Shown one piece after another: positions 1-9,087 of a stretch of 64,000 nucleotides of DNA. The notes under the pieces were generated by a model that searched no databases, was not told where the DNA came from, and worked only from the letters and a program-made list of their open reading frames with translations. The position numbers and the translations under genes were made by a program. Positions within the stretch are counted from its first letter, which is position 1. Every line of letters begins with the position of its first letter. Source of the stretch: Sodalis ligni (GTDB taxonomy: Bacteria > Pseudomonadota > Gammaproteobacteria > Enterobacterales > Enterobacteriaceae); the NCBI RefSeq assembly GCF_016865525.2, contig NZ_CP075169.1:3224337-3288336 (forward strand), given 5' to 3'.

Positions 1-2
1 AA

Positions 3-224
3 CTGTTCCTGCCCAAACCGGCGTTTGACGCCCTGCTGCGCGCGGTGGAGCGTCATGACCTGTTCGGCCTGAACGTTGCCCACAGCGGCACGGTGGTGGG
101 ACTGCTGCTGGATCCCCAGCGGCATGACCCGGGCCGGCTAATAGCCGAATTGGCGCAAAGCGGCGTTTTGCGGCATTATCCACGCCAGCATGTCACCCGT
201 ATGGTGCCGGGCGGGGTACGCTAG
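3..224 (+). CDS. C-terminal fragment of a GHMP-family kinase, PduX-like
   Basis: An open frame enters from the left edge and ends at TAG 222-224 (73 codons). It contains the stretch GLNVAHSGTVVGLLLD, followed by an HYPRQHVTRMV tail. A Ser-Gly-Thr glycine-rich segment near the C-terminus is typical of the PduX/L-threonine kinase branch of GHMP kinases, which phosphorylate L-threonine for cobalamin side-chain synthesis. The N-terminal and ATP-binding parts lie outside the window, so neither the exact substrate nor the integrity of the gene can be judged. Another GHMP kinase is possible. Confidence 0.5.
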   Translation: MFLPKPAFDALLRAVERHDLFGLNVAHSGTVVGLLLDPQRHDPGRLIAELAQSGVLRHYPRQHVTRMVPGGVR

Positions 225-682
225 GGCTGATAAAAATCGCTTATCAAATTATGCAATTGGCAATTATAGGTTAAGTGCATGCTATATTATGCACTTGATG
301 ATCCTGATGAAAATTATAATACTAGGAATATTCATTATTCTATTATGGCAAGTAGATATGAATATTCACGAAAATTCATGACAGTGATTATTTTTATTAT
401 ACACACCAACGGAATATTTTATAATCGAACACGTTTTCACGTAGATGACCTCACGAGAGGAATTTTTATGCGATATTACCCCTATGCATATAACAATCCT
501 ATCGGCAATAATTGGAAAATAACATGGCACTCTAAGTGTCTGACAAGAAAAGATGATTTATCTGCTATTTTAAGCAATTGACGGCTTATGGGAAAATGAT
601 ATCTTTCTAATATGCCATATAGGCCAATTAATACTATACCAGCGGTGTAATATGTTAACCGTAAAAACGATATAGATTCTGG
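225..682. other. AT-rich spacer between the kinase tail and the FN3 gene
   Basis: This stretch of about 460 bases is much richer in A and T than the flanking kinase gene. Apart from the short reading frame at 468-581 it shows no convincing gene, RNA or terminator. The composition change suggests acquired DNA, and the region probably carries the promoter of the fibronectin-III gene that follows. Confidence 0.5.
468..581 (+). CDS. candidate 37-residue small protein
   Basis: A 37-codon frame starts at ATG 468. A good Shine-Dalgarno sequence (GAGAGG, 455-460) lies about seven bases upstream. The predicted peptide begins MRYYPYAYNNPIGNN, is rich in Tyr/Asn and has no membrane segment. Longer readings of the same frame lack ribosome-binding sites. 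I do not recognise the sequence. The ribosome-binding site is the only positive evidence, so it may be a chance frame in AT-rich DNA. Confidence 0.25.
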   Translation: MRYYPYAYNNPIGNNWKITWHSKCLTRKDDLSAILSN

Positions 683-1396
683 ATGGATGAAATACTAAAA
701 ATATTTTTTAATTTTATAATGACAAATAAAGATTACCCCTGTAATGGTCGGCCATTCGCAAACCCGCCGGCTAAGCCAGAAAATTTTCGTATTATTGAAC
801 GTGGTCAAAATTTCGTGCAGGTACAGTGGACAGCCGGTCAGTATGGCGCGCCCGTTTACAGTTATTCAGTCTTTGTATCGGCTCCGGCAGGCGCCGGTTA
901 CCCTCGCATTGTCACAGCCGCCTATCAGAATGCAACCTATGCCAATGTATCGGGTTTATTGCCGAATGTGACCTATTATTTCTATGTTGTCGCCACTGGC
1001 TACGATGGCCTATTTAGCCCCCTGTCGGACCCTCTTCAGGTTGTGGCAACATTACCTATCCCTTCTCAACCACCCTATTGCTGGCCCCACCCCCACCCCC
1101 AGCCGCGGCCGCGGCCGCCCTATAATCCGCCGAATCCAGGATGCTGTCCGCCCCCGCGGCCGCCCTACAATCCGCCGAATCCCGGAGGCTATCCGCCTCC
1201 GCGGCCGCCCTATAATCCGCCGAATCCAGGATGCTGTCCGCCCCCGCGGCCGCCTTATAATCCGCCGAATCCAGGATGCTATCCGCCTCCGCGGCCGCCC
1301 TATAATCCGCCGAATCCCGGATGCTGTCCGCCTCCGCGGCCGCCCTATAATCCGCCGAATCCCGGATGTTGTGATCATGATGGCCGAGGCTACTAA
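683..1396 (+). CDS. fibronectin type III domain protein with Pro/Cys-rich repeat tail
   Basis: The 237-residue product has two parts. Residues ~26-124 look like one fibronectin type III domain: a PPAKPENFRI opening, a central VQVQWTAG tryptophan strand, and the VSGLLPNVTYYFYVVA strand near its end. Residues ~135-230 are six copies of a 14-residue unit PPRPPYNPPNPGCC with GGY and GCY variants. No clear signal peptide or membrane span is visible. ATG 683 has a weak ribosome-binding site, and ATG 719 is an alternative that keeps the whole domain. FN3 domains occur in secreted or surface proteins that bind carbohydrate or protein; a Pro/Cys stalk would fit an extracellular location, which is inference. 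The gene sits in an accessory block upstream of a toxin-antitoxin pair on the other strand. Confidence 0.7.
   Translation: MDEILKIFFNFIMTNKDYPCNGRPFANPPAKPENFRIIERGQNFVQVQWTAGQYGAPVYSYSVFVSAPAGAGYPRIVTAAYQNATYANVSGLLPNVTYYFYVVATGYDGLFSPLSDPLQVVATLPIPSQPPYCWPHPHPQPRPRPPYNPPNPGCCPPPRPPYNPPNPGGYPPPRPPYNPPNPGCCPPPRPPYNPPNPGCYPPPRPPYNPPNPGCCPPPRPPYNPPNPGCCDHDGRGY
1112..1371 (+). repeat. 42-bp in-frame tandem repeat, six units
   Basis: Six near-identical 42-bp units (14 codons each) encode PPRPPYNPPNPGCC. Each unit carries the 8-base GCGGCCGC core (NotI-like) followed by CTATAATCC. The differences are mostly synonymous or change GCC to GGY/GCY. Because the unit length is a multiple of three, copy number can vary without breaking the reading frame. 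Confidence 0.85.
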
Positions 1397-1443
1397 GAAA
1401 CTGTAAGTGGGTAAAAGACGTTATTTTGATCCCGGCTATTATC

Positions 1444-1464
1444 GCTGCCCCGTAACGGGGCAGC
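1444..1464. terminator. strong GC hairpin between convergent genes
   Basis: A 10-bp inverted repeat with arms GCTGCCCCGT and ACGGGGCAGC is separated by one base. It lies between the stop of the FN3 gene and the end of the oppositely transcribed RES toxin gene. There is no clear T run on either side, so it is at best a non-canonical terminator. Confidence 0.3.
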
Positions 1465-1508
1465 AAATCAGACGCCTAAAAGCGAGGGCGTATTTTGAAA
1501 AATACGGA

Positions 1509-2222
1509 TTACTTGAGCGTTCGCGAGGAGACGATGCGGTCAATTTTGCTGATTTTTTTACCATCCCAGATAAATTCATAGTGAGCGCTTTGCTGAACGC
1601 TTTTTACCCCCTTCGGGGTGAACAGTCCCCAGCACACCGCGCCCGGCCGTCTGACCGAGCGATAGCGCAGCGTCCTGCAGCCTTGGCTTTTCAAAGACCG
1701 CCCCAACGCCCTTGCGGCGCTATAGCTATGGGCATCGTAAACCGGATGGGAAAGCGGTAGCGCCAGCGCATCAATCGCCGGCTCCGGATCGAAGATAAAC
1801 AGCAGGCTGCGCATCACCATGCGATCATATTTCAAACCATCGATTAATTGCCAGTAATGTTCCTGATGATAAGTCACCTCCGTCAAGGCGGTAGCCATCT
1901 CATCGGCAATATACAACATGCCGTACGAGCCATCGGAAAAGCGGCTACCCAAGGGATTGACATGGGTAAATGGCGCTACCGCATAGGAGCAGCCGGTTAT
2001 GCCGAAGGGAATATCACCGGCAGGCAAAAAACCCGGCGACCCGGCGCTGTTTCGCAAACGTGGATTCGTCAGCGCCTGCAACTCATAGAGGGTTTCAAAC
2101 TCCTCCTCATCAGCGACGTCGTCAAACAGCGCGATCGGCGGATATTTTGAATTGATTAAGCGATAACCCCGCTGGCGCTGAATGCTCAGGGAGGGAAGAT
2201 CCAGCGGTTGTTCTGTCACCAT
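1509..2222 (-). CDS. RES-domain toxin of a RES/Xre toxin-antitoxin system
   Basis: The 237-residue protein has a RES domain at roughly residues 60-225, including the conserved Arg near RFSDGSYGMLYIA and the Glu/Thr/His core of ATALTEVTYH. RES toxins are NAD-degrading or ADP-ribosylating enzymes that deplete NAD+ and stop growth until bound by their antitoxin. The start ATG 2222 overlaps the antitoxin stop by seven bases (ATGGTGA), so the two are translationally coupled. Family identity is inferred from domain motifs and the classic antitoxin-first order. The frame is intact and of normal length. Confidence 0.85.
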   Translation of the reverse strand: MVTEQPLDLPSLSIQRQRGYRLINSKYPPIALFDDVADEEEFETLYELQALTNPRLRNSAGSPGFLPAGDIPFGITGCSYAVAPFTHVNPLGSRFSDGSYGMLYIADEMATALTEVTYHQEHYWQLIDGLKYDRMVMRSLLFIFDPEPAIDALALPLSHPVYDAHSYSAARALGRSLKSQGCRTLRYRSVRRPGAVCWGLFTPKGVKSVQQSAHYEFIWDGKKISKIDRIVSSRTLK

Positions 2223-2620
2223 ATGCCGCCACGCAAGGCATCGATATGCTTATAGACTTCGTACAGGGTACCGAAATGGCCTGTGCCAATCAGTTCCAGC
2301 GGCGCTTGCCCGTTAAAATAAGGGGTGTGATTTTTCATGGCCATAAAACCGTAGACGTTTTCCGGATTTTCAAACAGCGTACGCAGCGCGCCATGAATAT
2401 TGAGCAGATAACTTATGCGCTCAAACTGATCGTGGCTTAGTTGCGCCGCCGCCGGGTCCTTCCTCAATTTGTAAAAGGACGCTTTAGACATTTGAAGTAT
2501 GGCCTGCATCTGTTCAGGAGTGCTGCCCCATTTTTCCAAAATGGACATCGCCGTCTTCAAACCGACGGCGGCGGCCCTTTTTTTATCTTGATAGCGCTCT
2601 AATTTCTGCGGTATCGCCAT
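2216..2620 (-). CDS. Xre/MbcA/ParS-type antitoxin of the RES toxin
   Basis: The 134-residue protein has an N-terminal helix-turn-helix region (residues ~20-65, with TPEQMQAILQMSKASFYKLR) and a C-terminal toxin-binding domain of the MbcA/ParS type. The latter includes RISYLLNIHGALRTLFENPENVYGFM and the APLELIGTGHFGTLYEVYKHIDALRGG ending (a part of it is quoted here only as landmarks). Such proteins bind and block the RES toxin and repress the shared promoter. It is the first gene of the pair. Start ATG 2620 follows a GGGGGC stretch. Intact. Confidence 0.85.
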   Translation of the reverse strand: MAIPQKLERYQDKKRAAAVGLKTAMSILEKWGSTPEQMQAILQMSKASFYKLRKDPAAAQLSHDQFERISYLLNIHGALRTLFENPENVYGFMAMKNHTPYFNGQAPLELIGTGHFGTLYEVYKHIDALRGGIW

Positions 2621-2650
2621 GCCATGCCCCCTTTCGTTTTGGTCTTAGAA

Positions 2651-2690
2651 TAGACTATATTCCTATTAAAGTCTATATAGAGACAAACAT
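2651..2690 (-). promoter_or_regulatory. candidate promoter/operator of the toxin-antitoxin operon
   Basis: Upstream of the antitoxin start lies AT-rich DNA with a perfect 10-bp palindrome TCTATATAGA (2672-2681) and a related TAGACTATA block at 2651-2659. Read on the minus strand, TTGTCT (2690-2685) could serve as a -35 element. Antitoxins of this family autoregulate through such repeats. The assignment rests on position and symmetry only. Confidence 0.4.
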
Positions 2691-2706
2691 TGGAAGATTA
2701 GCGACG

Positions 2707-3603
2707 CTACCTGTAAAACAGATCCGGCATTATTTTGGCGGACGAGATAAATTTATAGGGGAACAACTCACCTTCGCGGTATTCAAAATTGATAGTGGAA
2801 AGGGATTTGGAATAGACCAACTCGTTTTTGCGGGCAATATGCAGGATGGTAAATGGCAGAGTACTGACCTCGTAAGTAATGGCGTTTTGCCTGACCAGGG
2901 CGATGTTGTCCAACTGATAACAGGGGCTTTTGCCTGATTTATCCACCGTCAGAAATTCATTGAGATCCTCAAGCCATCTTAGCTCGCCCTCTGTAATCCG
3001 CCCCGTCTCGCTATTTCGATTCACGGAATCACATATCCGGCCAAACACATCACTTAACAGATCGCGGGAATGCTTTTGCAAGCGGTAAGTGGCGATCACC
3101 ATGACAGCGGATCGCTTTCCATTACTTTTCCGATCGCTTCGCGCCGAATATTCCTCCATCGCCTTGATGAAATCAGACGCCGTGCGCGCAGAGCCGGCGG
3201 CGGTATTATCATTGGAAACGATCTTTCGGGACTCGTGCTCCAAATATTCTCGCAGGGTGACTTTCAGGATCCGGTTAATCTGCGGCCGAACGATGCTTTT
3301 AGCCTTATGGGCAGACCTCGACGCCTGCGACCGAAGGTTTTTAGCGTCTAACAGTAAATTTTCATTGAAGTCCCCCGGTGAAATGATAAAGCTGCCGAGA
3401 CTTTCTCCGGGTTTTATAGATTGATAGCCATGTTCATCGGAGCTTGCCCGTTGCAATGCCAGTTTGATGCTTTCAATCAACGCTGCCACATTGCCGTCGG
3501 CGCCAGTGACGATGAGAGGAAAATCCGAGCGATCCGGGCCGCTGATTTGCGCCCCGGAGAAGTTGCAGTCTTCAACGGGTGTATTTGTTGTATTTCTTTC
3601 CAA
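2707..3603 (-). CDS. 3' open part of a large degenerate gene, function unknown
   Basis: An uninterrupted frame of 298 codons, readable from TTG 3603, ends at 2707. It is very likely not a gene on its own. The same protein sequence continues upstream in the other frame (HLDDK joins to VAASEILPLGVLERN near 3640), so this is the C-terminal third of a longer protein cut by a frameshift. The sequence is hydrophilic, mixed alpha/charged, without membrane spans or a recognised catalytic motif. I do not recognise the family. Codon use is AT-richer than in the core genes downstream, consistent with acquired DNA. Confidence 0.4.
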   Translation of the reverse strand: MERNTTNTPVEDCNFSGAQISGPDRSDFPLIVTGADGNVAALIESIKLALQRASSDEHGYQSIKPGESLGSFIISPGDFNENLLLDAKNLRSQASRSAHKAKSIVRPQINRILKVTLREYLEHESRKIVSNDNTAAGSARTASDFIKAMEEYSARSDRKSNGKRSAVMVIATYRLQKHSRDLLSDVFGRICDSVNRNSETGRITEGELRWLEDLNEFLTVDKSGKSPCYQLDNIALVRQNAITYEVSTLPFTILHIARKNELVYSKSLSTINFEYREGELFPYKFISSAKIMPDLFYR

Positions 3604-5921
3604 AACGCCCAGAGGGAGAATTTCCGATGCAGCGACTTGTCATCTAAATGAAAATATCTGGAAATTTTATTATGACTCAAAGGTAATCGTTGATTCGATT
3701 CCTCAAACAGCGGCAGCGGATAACACATGATTTGCTTTCCGGGCGCATCCGAACCAGTCATGGCGATAGGCATGATCTTTCTTTCATGGAACGCATTCAA
3801 CGATGAACTCAGGTAAGTGGTTTTGGCAGATTTTTCTTTTAGAAGAACATTTGTATCTCCCAAACCGCTTATGGTGACGCTTTCCTTTTGGCATAATCGC
3901 AAAATTCATGGTGGCGGCGACGCCCTGTGCGGTACGAGGCAGCACAAGATAGGTATTAGCGTTTGCCATAAAACCGATCTGGCCCCGAAGTTCACTTTTG
4001 GCCTCCAATGACAGAGTGATGTTTTTGTCCCTGGTTTTTCAGCGTTGCATCGGTTATCCACTTCTCTACCTGTCCATTCATAGTGTTGGGGCTAAACAGT
4101 ATTCCCAAAACAAGTCGATATGGCTCCATTCGATTTTAAAACTGAAATTATGCTCGTTTTCCGCATTCCCTGCCGCGATGAAATTGGCCTCCACCGGGAG
4201 AACGGTGATGAGATCAATACCCCTGCCGAGAGAAGCTTGCCTTTCTCTTCCAGACCCTGGCCGGTACCGGCCAATGCCACGAGTGAGCGGGCTTTGTTTC
4301 TGATGAAGCTAAAGAGATCTTGCCGCTTTCGCTTTTGGTAAGGGTAAGGCTATCCTGTTTACCCCAACGCGCCAATGTCCCGGCAAACCATCCTGGAATA
4401 GGCAATCCAGCTGCCGCGACACCTATAAAAACGCAGTACTTTTGCTTATATTCAGAGAAATAGATTCATTTTCCTCTAATGAACTCAACGAAAGCTTTAG
4501 CATTTGTTCTAAGGACTCCGCCGGTCCAATGTAATCGGTGGCGGAAGAAAACACCTTCCTGAGCCTCTTATCCTGAACAAAATCGGTAAGCGGCAGAACC
4601 TCCTGAATGACCTCGTGGCGCGGAGTTAAACCTGAGGGTATTTTTTGGCCAGACAACCTCCCTCGCCGTTTCAAACATGCATTGCAGACCGGGATCAAAG
4701 GCTTTTGCCATAAAGCGTCCAGTTCGGTATTTGTCACCGGCAAAATGGGCGTTTTGGCTTTTGAAATTCCCGCGAAAATTATCAATCACAGAAGAAAACA
4801 AGGGAATATTTTTGCTACTGAAATTACCCAGCCGTTGTCTGTCAAATGGCAGACCGGAGTGGACTTTTCATAAGGATCCGCGCCGGTTCCCGAATAAAAA
4901 TTTTGCACTGGCTTATGGCTTAAATGCTTGACATGGCAGGTTTGCATATTGACATGATGGGGTGAGAAATACATGATACTGGTTCCTCCATCCTGCTCAA
5001 TGCATAATTTAACTTGATTAGCCACTTTTGTTGCCGATAAAATTTTCGCTCTGGAGGGCAGAGGCATAGTAAGCCGATGCTTCATAAAATCATAATTATA
5101 TCGATATTTATCATTCCAAATCTCATTTAAATATATGGATCCATTTGTAAAAAAAATTCGATCGAATTTCTTTCATCCAGGCTAAATTGCAATAATAAAG
5201 ATTTATGGAAAGGTTCAGACAATTTTATTATCTGTAATCCAATATATGAAGCGGTATCCAATGGTCTATCTACATATATTTCTTTTGTTATACCTTCCAT
5301 AGTGAAGTTAATTTCATATTGCACATTTTCGTTTTTCCCCAGGCAATCAGCTTCCCTTCCTGGTTGATATTTAACCGAGAAAATTGTATTTTACGCTCTT
5401 CCCACAGATCAATTTTAGCAATATAAAACTTTGTGTTCTGGGTAGCCTTCACCCAGCACCTTTTAAAAAATCACTACTTTTCCCTTTAATTAACAATAAA
5501 TTACCCTGTTCATCCAAGGTAAGCCCTTGATGTAACGGCGGTCCGCCATACAGGATCCAAGATAAACATAATCGATGGCGTTTAATCGTCTGCTATCATT
5601 TATACATTCATAAGCGAGTTTCACTTTGACGCTGACACAATGTATGTTCGCCATTTTTCCGAGCGACGCAGCGGACGTTCGGTTGAACCGGGAATAGACA
5701 CATCATACAAATTGCAGGCATTAAGGAGTCCGGCATTGAAAGAAATCTTTGCAAAAGGACTTTTCGCAGTTATATACCTTTTCCAGTTTCCGATATAGAC
5801 AGGCATTAGCCTTCACCTTAAAATGATCTACATTACTCAATGTTTCCCGTCTACCATATTCATTACCGCTGTAACCAGGATTAATATCTTCTATTACTTT
5901 CATACCCTCCCTTAGTTGCAT
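3604..5921 (-). pseudogene. multiply frameshifted 5' portion of the same unknown large gene
   Basis: Collinear protein-like segments on the minus strand jump between frames from about 5921 down to 3640. Their landmarks are NPGYSGNEYGRRETLS, CNLYDVSIPGSTERPLRR, NAIDYVYLGSCMADRR, NFTMEGITKEIYVDRPLD, FYSGTGADPYEKSTPVCHL, FDPGLQCMFETAREVVWP, SATDYIGPAESLEQMLKL, GLPIPGWFAGTLARW, EANFIAAGNAENEHNF, GQIGFMANANTYLVLPRT and CYPLPLFEESNQRLPLSH. Joined with 2707-3603 they would make a protein of about 1,050 residues. At least eight frame changes or stops are needed to read it, many at short A or G runs. Size and accessory location would suit a surface or toxin-like protein, but no domain is recognised and no function is assigned. 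Confidence 0.45.
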
Positions 5922-6332
5922 TATAATTATCGTCTTACTTTATTTGTTAAGCAAGGAAACACTATATTGACTATACAATAGGTACATAATAAAAATTTAG
6001 ATATTTCGACTATAATGGAATTGCATTGCAATGTTATTCATCTTCGGTTCAATCTTCATGGCGCGCGGCGGTAAGATATGACATTATTTTTGCTGGTTAA
6101 GCATATATTTAACTTAGATAAGTATACGTTTTTGATGTGTGTTTATGGCAAGCGCGGTTCAAACGGCTATTTATAGTACTGGAAGTGATATATAACATTA
6201 ATGAAGGGATTCACTATTTTAGCAAACGCCGGGTAGGTGGGAAAAATACCACGGGCACGGGATGGCGCTCTTACCTGAGAGCCATCGCCACCGATTGGTT
6301 TAGGCATCGGTTTAATAAGTGTCCTTACCGAT
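5922..6332. other. AT-rich spacer, no gene seen
   Basis: About 410 bases of AT-rich DNA separate the degenerate gene from tam. Short frames exist but lack ribosome-binding sites or protein-like composition. The change to GC-rich sequence at ~6,330 marks the end of the accessory block. Confidence 0.4.
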
Positions 6333-7109
6333 TTATCGGCTCTTGCGGGCGACGATAAACAGCCGCGGATACGCCAGCAGCACGCTGCCGTCGACACGAG
6401 GAGGATAAGCGTCTTCAATGGCTTGCAGATATTTTTTCAGGAATTCCGGCCTTTGCTCATCGGTCAAGGGCTCCAGAAAAGGCCGCAGGCCGGTGGCGCG
6501 GACCCATTCCACAACGGCCTGGTGCGAGGGCATGACATGAAAATAGCTGGTCCGCCAGATATCCACCCGCTCGGCATGGGGTGCGAGCAGATCATAATAC
6601 TCCGCCGCGCTCAGGATCTTGACCCTGACCTGGGCCGCTTCGCCGATGCGATCGCGCCACGGCCCTTCGTCAGCCACCCGGCGCATTTCCCGATGGCTGG
6701 GCTCCTGGCGATTATCAGGCATCTGTACCGCCAGGCTGCCGCCGGGCGTCACCATGGAAAACAACCGCGGGAACAGAATCTCGTGATCGGGCACCCATTG
6801 CAATGACGCATTGGCATAGACAATATCCTGCGCCGCCGCCGGTTGCCATCGCAAGATATCTTCCCGGCTGAAACGGCACGCCGGCAACCGCTGCCGGGCA
6901 TGTTCCAGCATGGCCTCCGAGCTGTCTATGCCGGTCACCGTCGCCTGCGGGAATCGCTGGAATAATCCCTCGGTGGAGTTACCGGGACCGCAGCCGAGAT
7001 CGGTCACCTGGCGGGGATTTTCCGTCTCGATGCGGGCGATGAGTTCCAGCGCGGGCCGGGTTCTTTCTGCTTCAAATTGGCGGTAGAGCTGCGGATTCCA
7101 GTCTTGCAT
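6333..7109 (-). CDS. tam: trans-aconitate 2-methyltransferase
   Basis: This 258-residue SAM-dependent methyltransferase is nearly the same length as the E. coli protein (252). It starts [20 protein letters not shown] as Tam proteins do and has the class I SAM-binding motif DLGCGPGN at residues 37-44. Other landmarks are [12 protein letters not shown] in the active-site region and [14 protein letters not shown] near the C-terminus. Tam methyl-esterifies trans-aconitate, a spontaneous and inhibitory by-product of the citric acid cycle, in the cytoplasm. It lies head to tail with smrA on the same strand. Intact. Confidence 0.9.
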   Translation of the reverse strand: MQDWNPQLYRQFEAERTRPALELIARIETENPRQVTDLGCGPGNSTEGLFQRFPQATVTGIDSSEAMLEHARQRLPACRFSREDILRWQPAAAQDIVYANASLQWVPDHEILFPRLFSMVTPGGSLAVQMPDNRQEPSHREMRRVADEGPWRDRIGEAAQVRVKILSAAEYYDLLAPHAERVDIWRTSYFHVMPSHQAVVEWVRATGLRPFLEPLTDEQRPEFLKKYLQAIEDAYPPRVDGSVLLAYPRLFIVARKSR

Positions 7110-7190
7110 GTAACGACCTCGTCTGAAAGAACTGCTTGGGGAATATGTCCCTTGCCACTGCCGGAAAACCCTACCGCCGGCACCCGGAGT

Positions 7191-7760
7191 TCAGCATTTG
7201 CGCCGGGCAAAGCGTTCACGGTTTTCACTGCTGGCGGCGGCGGATTTCTTCAACACCACATAACAGGCGCCGGTGCCGCCATGGGCGGGACGAGCGGCGC
7301 AATAGGCCTGCACCTGCTCAAACTGAGTCAGCCAGCGGGCGACCAGACTGCGGACAATATTGGCGTGACTGTTGTCATGGCGTCCTTTGCCATGGATGAT
7401 AAGCAACGTACGTAACTGCTCCGACTGCATGCGGCGGATAAAGGCGAACAAATGCTGACGGCAGGTTTCCACCGGGGTACGGGTAAGATTCAGGCTGGCC
7501 TCAATGGCATAGCGTCCCTCACTCAGTTTATCCAGTACGCCCTGTTGAATGCCGTCCTGTTTATAGCTGAGGGGAACATCAAGGGGTAACGCGTCGATAT
7601 AACCGGTGACGAGAAAATTTTCCGCGGCATCATCCGGTTCCTGCCGCCGGTCGCGACATGGGGGCTTATGCTGCAAAAAAACCACGTTGGATAAATCCTT
7701 TAGCGGTTTGACATCTTCCATGGCCTCTTTGAACAAATCGTTATCATCACCGGTCATCAT
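7191..7760 (-). CDS. smrA: Smr-domain DNA endonuclease SmrA
   Basis: The 189-residue protein carries a C-terminal Smr domain. Visible features are the ASLNLTRTPVETCRQHLFAF start of the domain, HGKGR at residues 123-127 and the closing HGGTGACYVVL at 160-170. Smr domains resemble the C-terminal nuclease domain of MutS2 and cleave DNA; SmrA (YdaL) is the smaller E. coli paralogue. The classical LDLH motif reads LNLT here, as I recall for the SmrA branch. The frame is intact. The downstream tam gene starts 81 bases beyond the stop. Confidence 0.85.
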   Translation of the reverse strand: MMTGDDNDLFKEAMEDVKPLKDLSNVVFLQHKPPCRDRRQEPDDAAENFLVTGYIDALPLDVPLSYKQDGIQQGVLDKLSEGRYAIEASLNLTRTPVETCRQHLFAFIRRMQSEQLRTLLIIHGKGRHDNSHANIVRSLVARWLTQFEQVQAYCAARPAHGGTGACYVVLKKSAAASSENRERFARRKC

Positions 7761-7972
7761 TCGTCACTCGCGCTTGCTTGGCAGGAGCGGCGATGCAGCG
7801 GGCCCGCTCCCAACAGGTTGATACCGTTTTACTATAAACCGGCTATGGCGGGATTTCATCAGATTTGCCGATATTTAAGCAAACACCGGCAGAGGAATTT
7901 ACCGTTAAACGTGGGAAACGAAACCTTGTATACCCACTAACTGCAACCTGAAGATGACGGGTATCGCGGGAA

Positions 7973-8886
7973 CTATAAAGCAATAGTGCCGAACGCACGG
8001 TCTATAACCTTGGCGGAGGCTTCAAATGCCTGCTGCTCCTCTTCGGTTAAGGGCACCGCGACGGATTGTACAATACCGCCGGCGCCGACCACCGCCGGCC
8101 GGCCGATATACACCCCTGCCGTTCATCCCAAACGGAGACCGGGAAAACGGTACGCCCATCCGACAGTACCGCGTCCACCAGACGGGCGGCGGCGGTGCCG
8201 ATACCGAAGCTGGTCCAGCCCTTGCCCTGCAAAATTTGCCAGCCGCCCGCACGCACCTGATCTTTCATCGCCGGCAGATCAAGAGGCTTGCCGGCATCAA
8301 ACCCGCCGATGGGAACTCCGCCAATCCGTACCGTGCTCCAGGCGACAAACTGGGATTCTCCGTGCTCACCCATAACATACCCGTCCACGCTTTTCGGATC
8401 GACGGCAAAAAATTCCCCCACCACCCGCTTCATACGCGCGGTATCCAGCGATGTGCCGGTACCGAACACCCGGGACACCGGCAGCCCGCTGATATGCTGG
8501 ATCAGGCGGGTGATGACATCGCAGGGGTTGGTGATATTAATGAATACTCCCTGAAAGCCGCCGGCCATAATGCGGGGTACCGCCTGCCCGACCGCCGCGC
8601 TGGTTTCCAACAGCTCCTCCATGCGATCTTCCCGCAGCGCAGAGGTGGGTCCTACCGCCATCACCACCACCTGGGCCCGTTTTAACGCGGCGTAATCATT
8701 CACCACAATATGCACGCGCGAGGACACCAGCGAGGCCATATCACGCAATTCCAGACCCTGGCTATGCGCTTTGGCTTCATTTTCGTCGATTAATATAATC
8801 TGATCGCATAACCCCTGAGTGACCAACGAAAAAGCCGTATCGGCGCCGACATGGCCCGCGCCGATGATTCCCACGATCCGCTGCAT
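7973..8886 (-). pseudogene. L-lactate/2-hydroxyacid dehydrogenase, frameshifted near the 3' end
   Basis: An LDH/MDH-family NAD-dependent dehydrogenase. Residues 9-14 are the nucleotide-binding GAGHVG, 118-124 NITNPCD, and 173-176 GEHG with the catalytic His175. The frame stays intact to about residue 257 (PVSVWDERQG). There a one-base loss in a C run (+ strand 8113-8116) shifts it. The correct C-terminus, GVYIGRPAVVGAGGIV through DRAFGTIAL to a stop at 7973, is still readable in the next frame. As sequenced the product would end in about 22 foreign residues and lose the last helix, so activity is doubtful. Such enzymes interconvert pyruvate and L-lactate or related 2-oxo acids. It is transcribed divergently from fnr. 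Confidence 0.75.
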
Positions 8887-9052
8887 ATCCTTTCTCCTGA
8901 TTTTAAACGGGTTAATGGCTGGTTTTCGTTAACACTACTCCTTTAGCCGGTCAAAACCCAGCCGAAATACCCCTGTTGGTACGCTCGCGTTTTGACTAAA
9001 TGTGCACCTGCGTCGTTGGACACTTTATCAACGACACGAAATGATGTTAAAA

Positions 9053-9066
9053 TTGACCCAAATCAA
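9053..9066 (+). promoter_or_regulatory. FNR box upstream of fnr (autoregulation)
   Basis: TTGACCCAAATCAA matches the FNR consensus (TTGAT, four bases, ATCAA) in nine of ten specific positions. It lies 21 bases before the fnr start codon. FNR represses its own gene under anaerobiosis in E. coli from such a site. Confidence 0.75.
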
Positions 9067-9087
9067 GTAATGCATGAGCGGCGACAT

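Noticed and set aside
1056..1466. Long minus-strand frames with RRIIGRPRRR or DSADYRAAAEA repeats
   Set aside because: They are antisense readings of the 42-bp repeat of the FN3 gene. A unit divisible by three keeps all frames open, and there is no ribosome-binding site.
7761..7972. McaS small RNA, which lies next to smrA (ydaL) in E. coli
   Set aside because: Only a short ACCGGCAGAGGA-like similarity is present, and no terminator or further match was seen.
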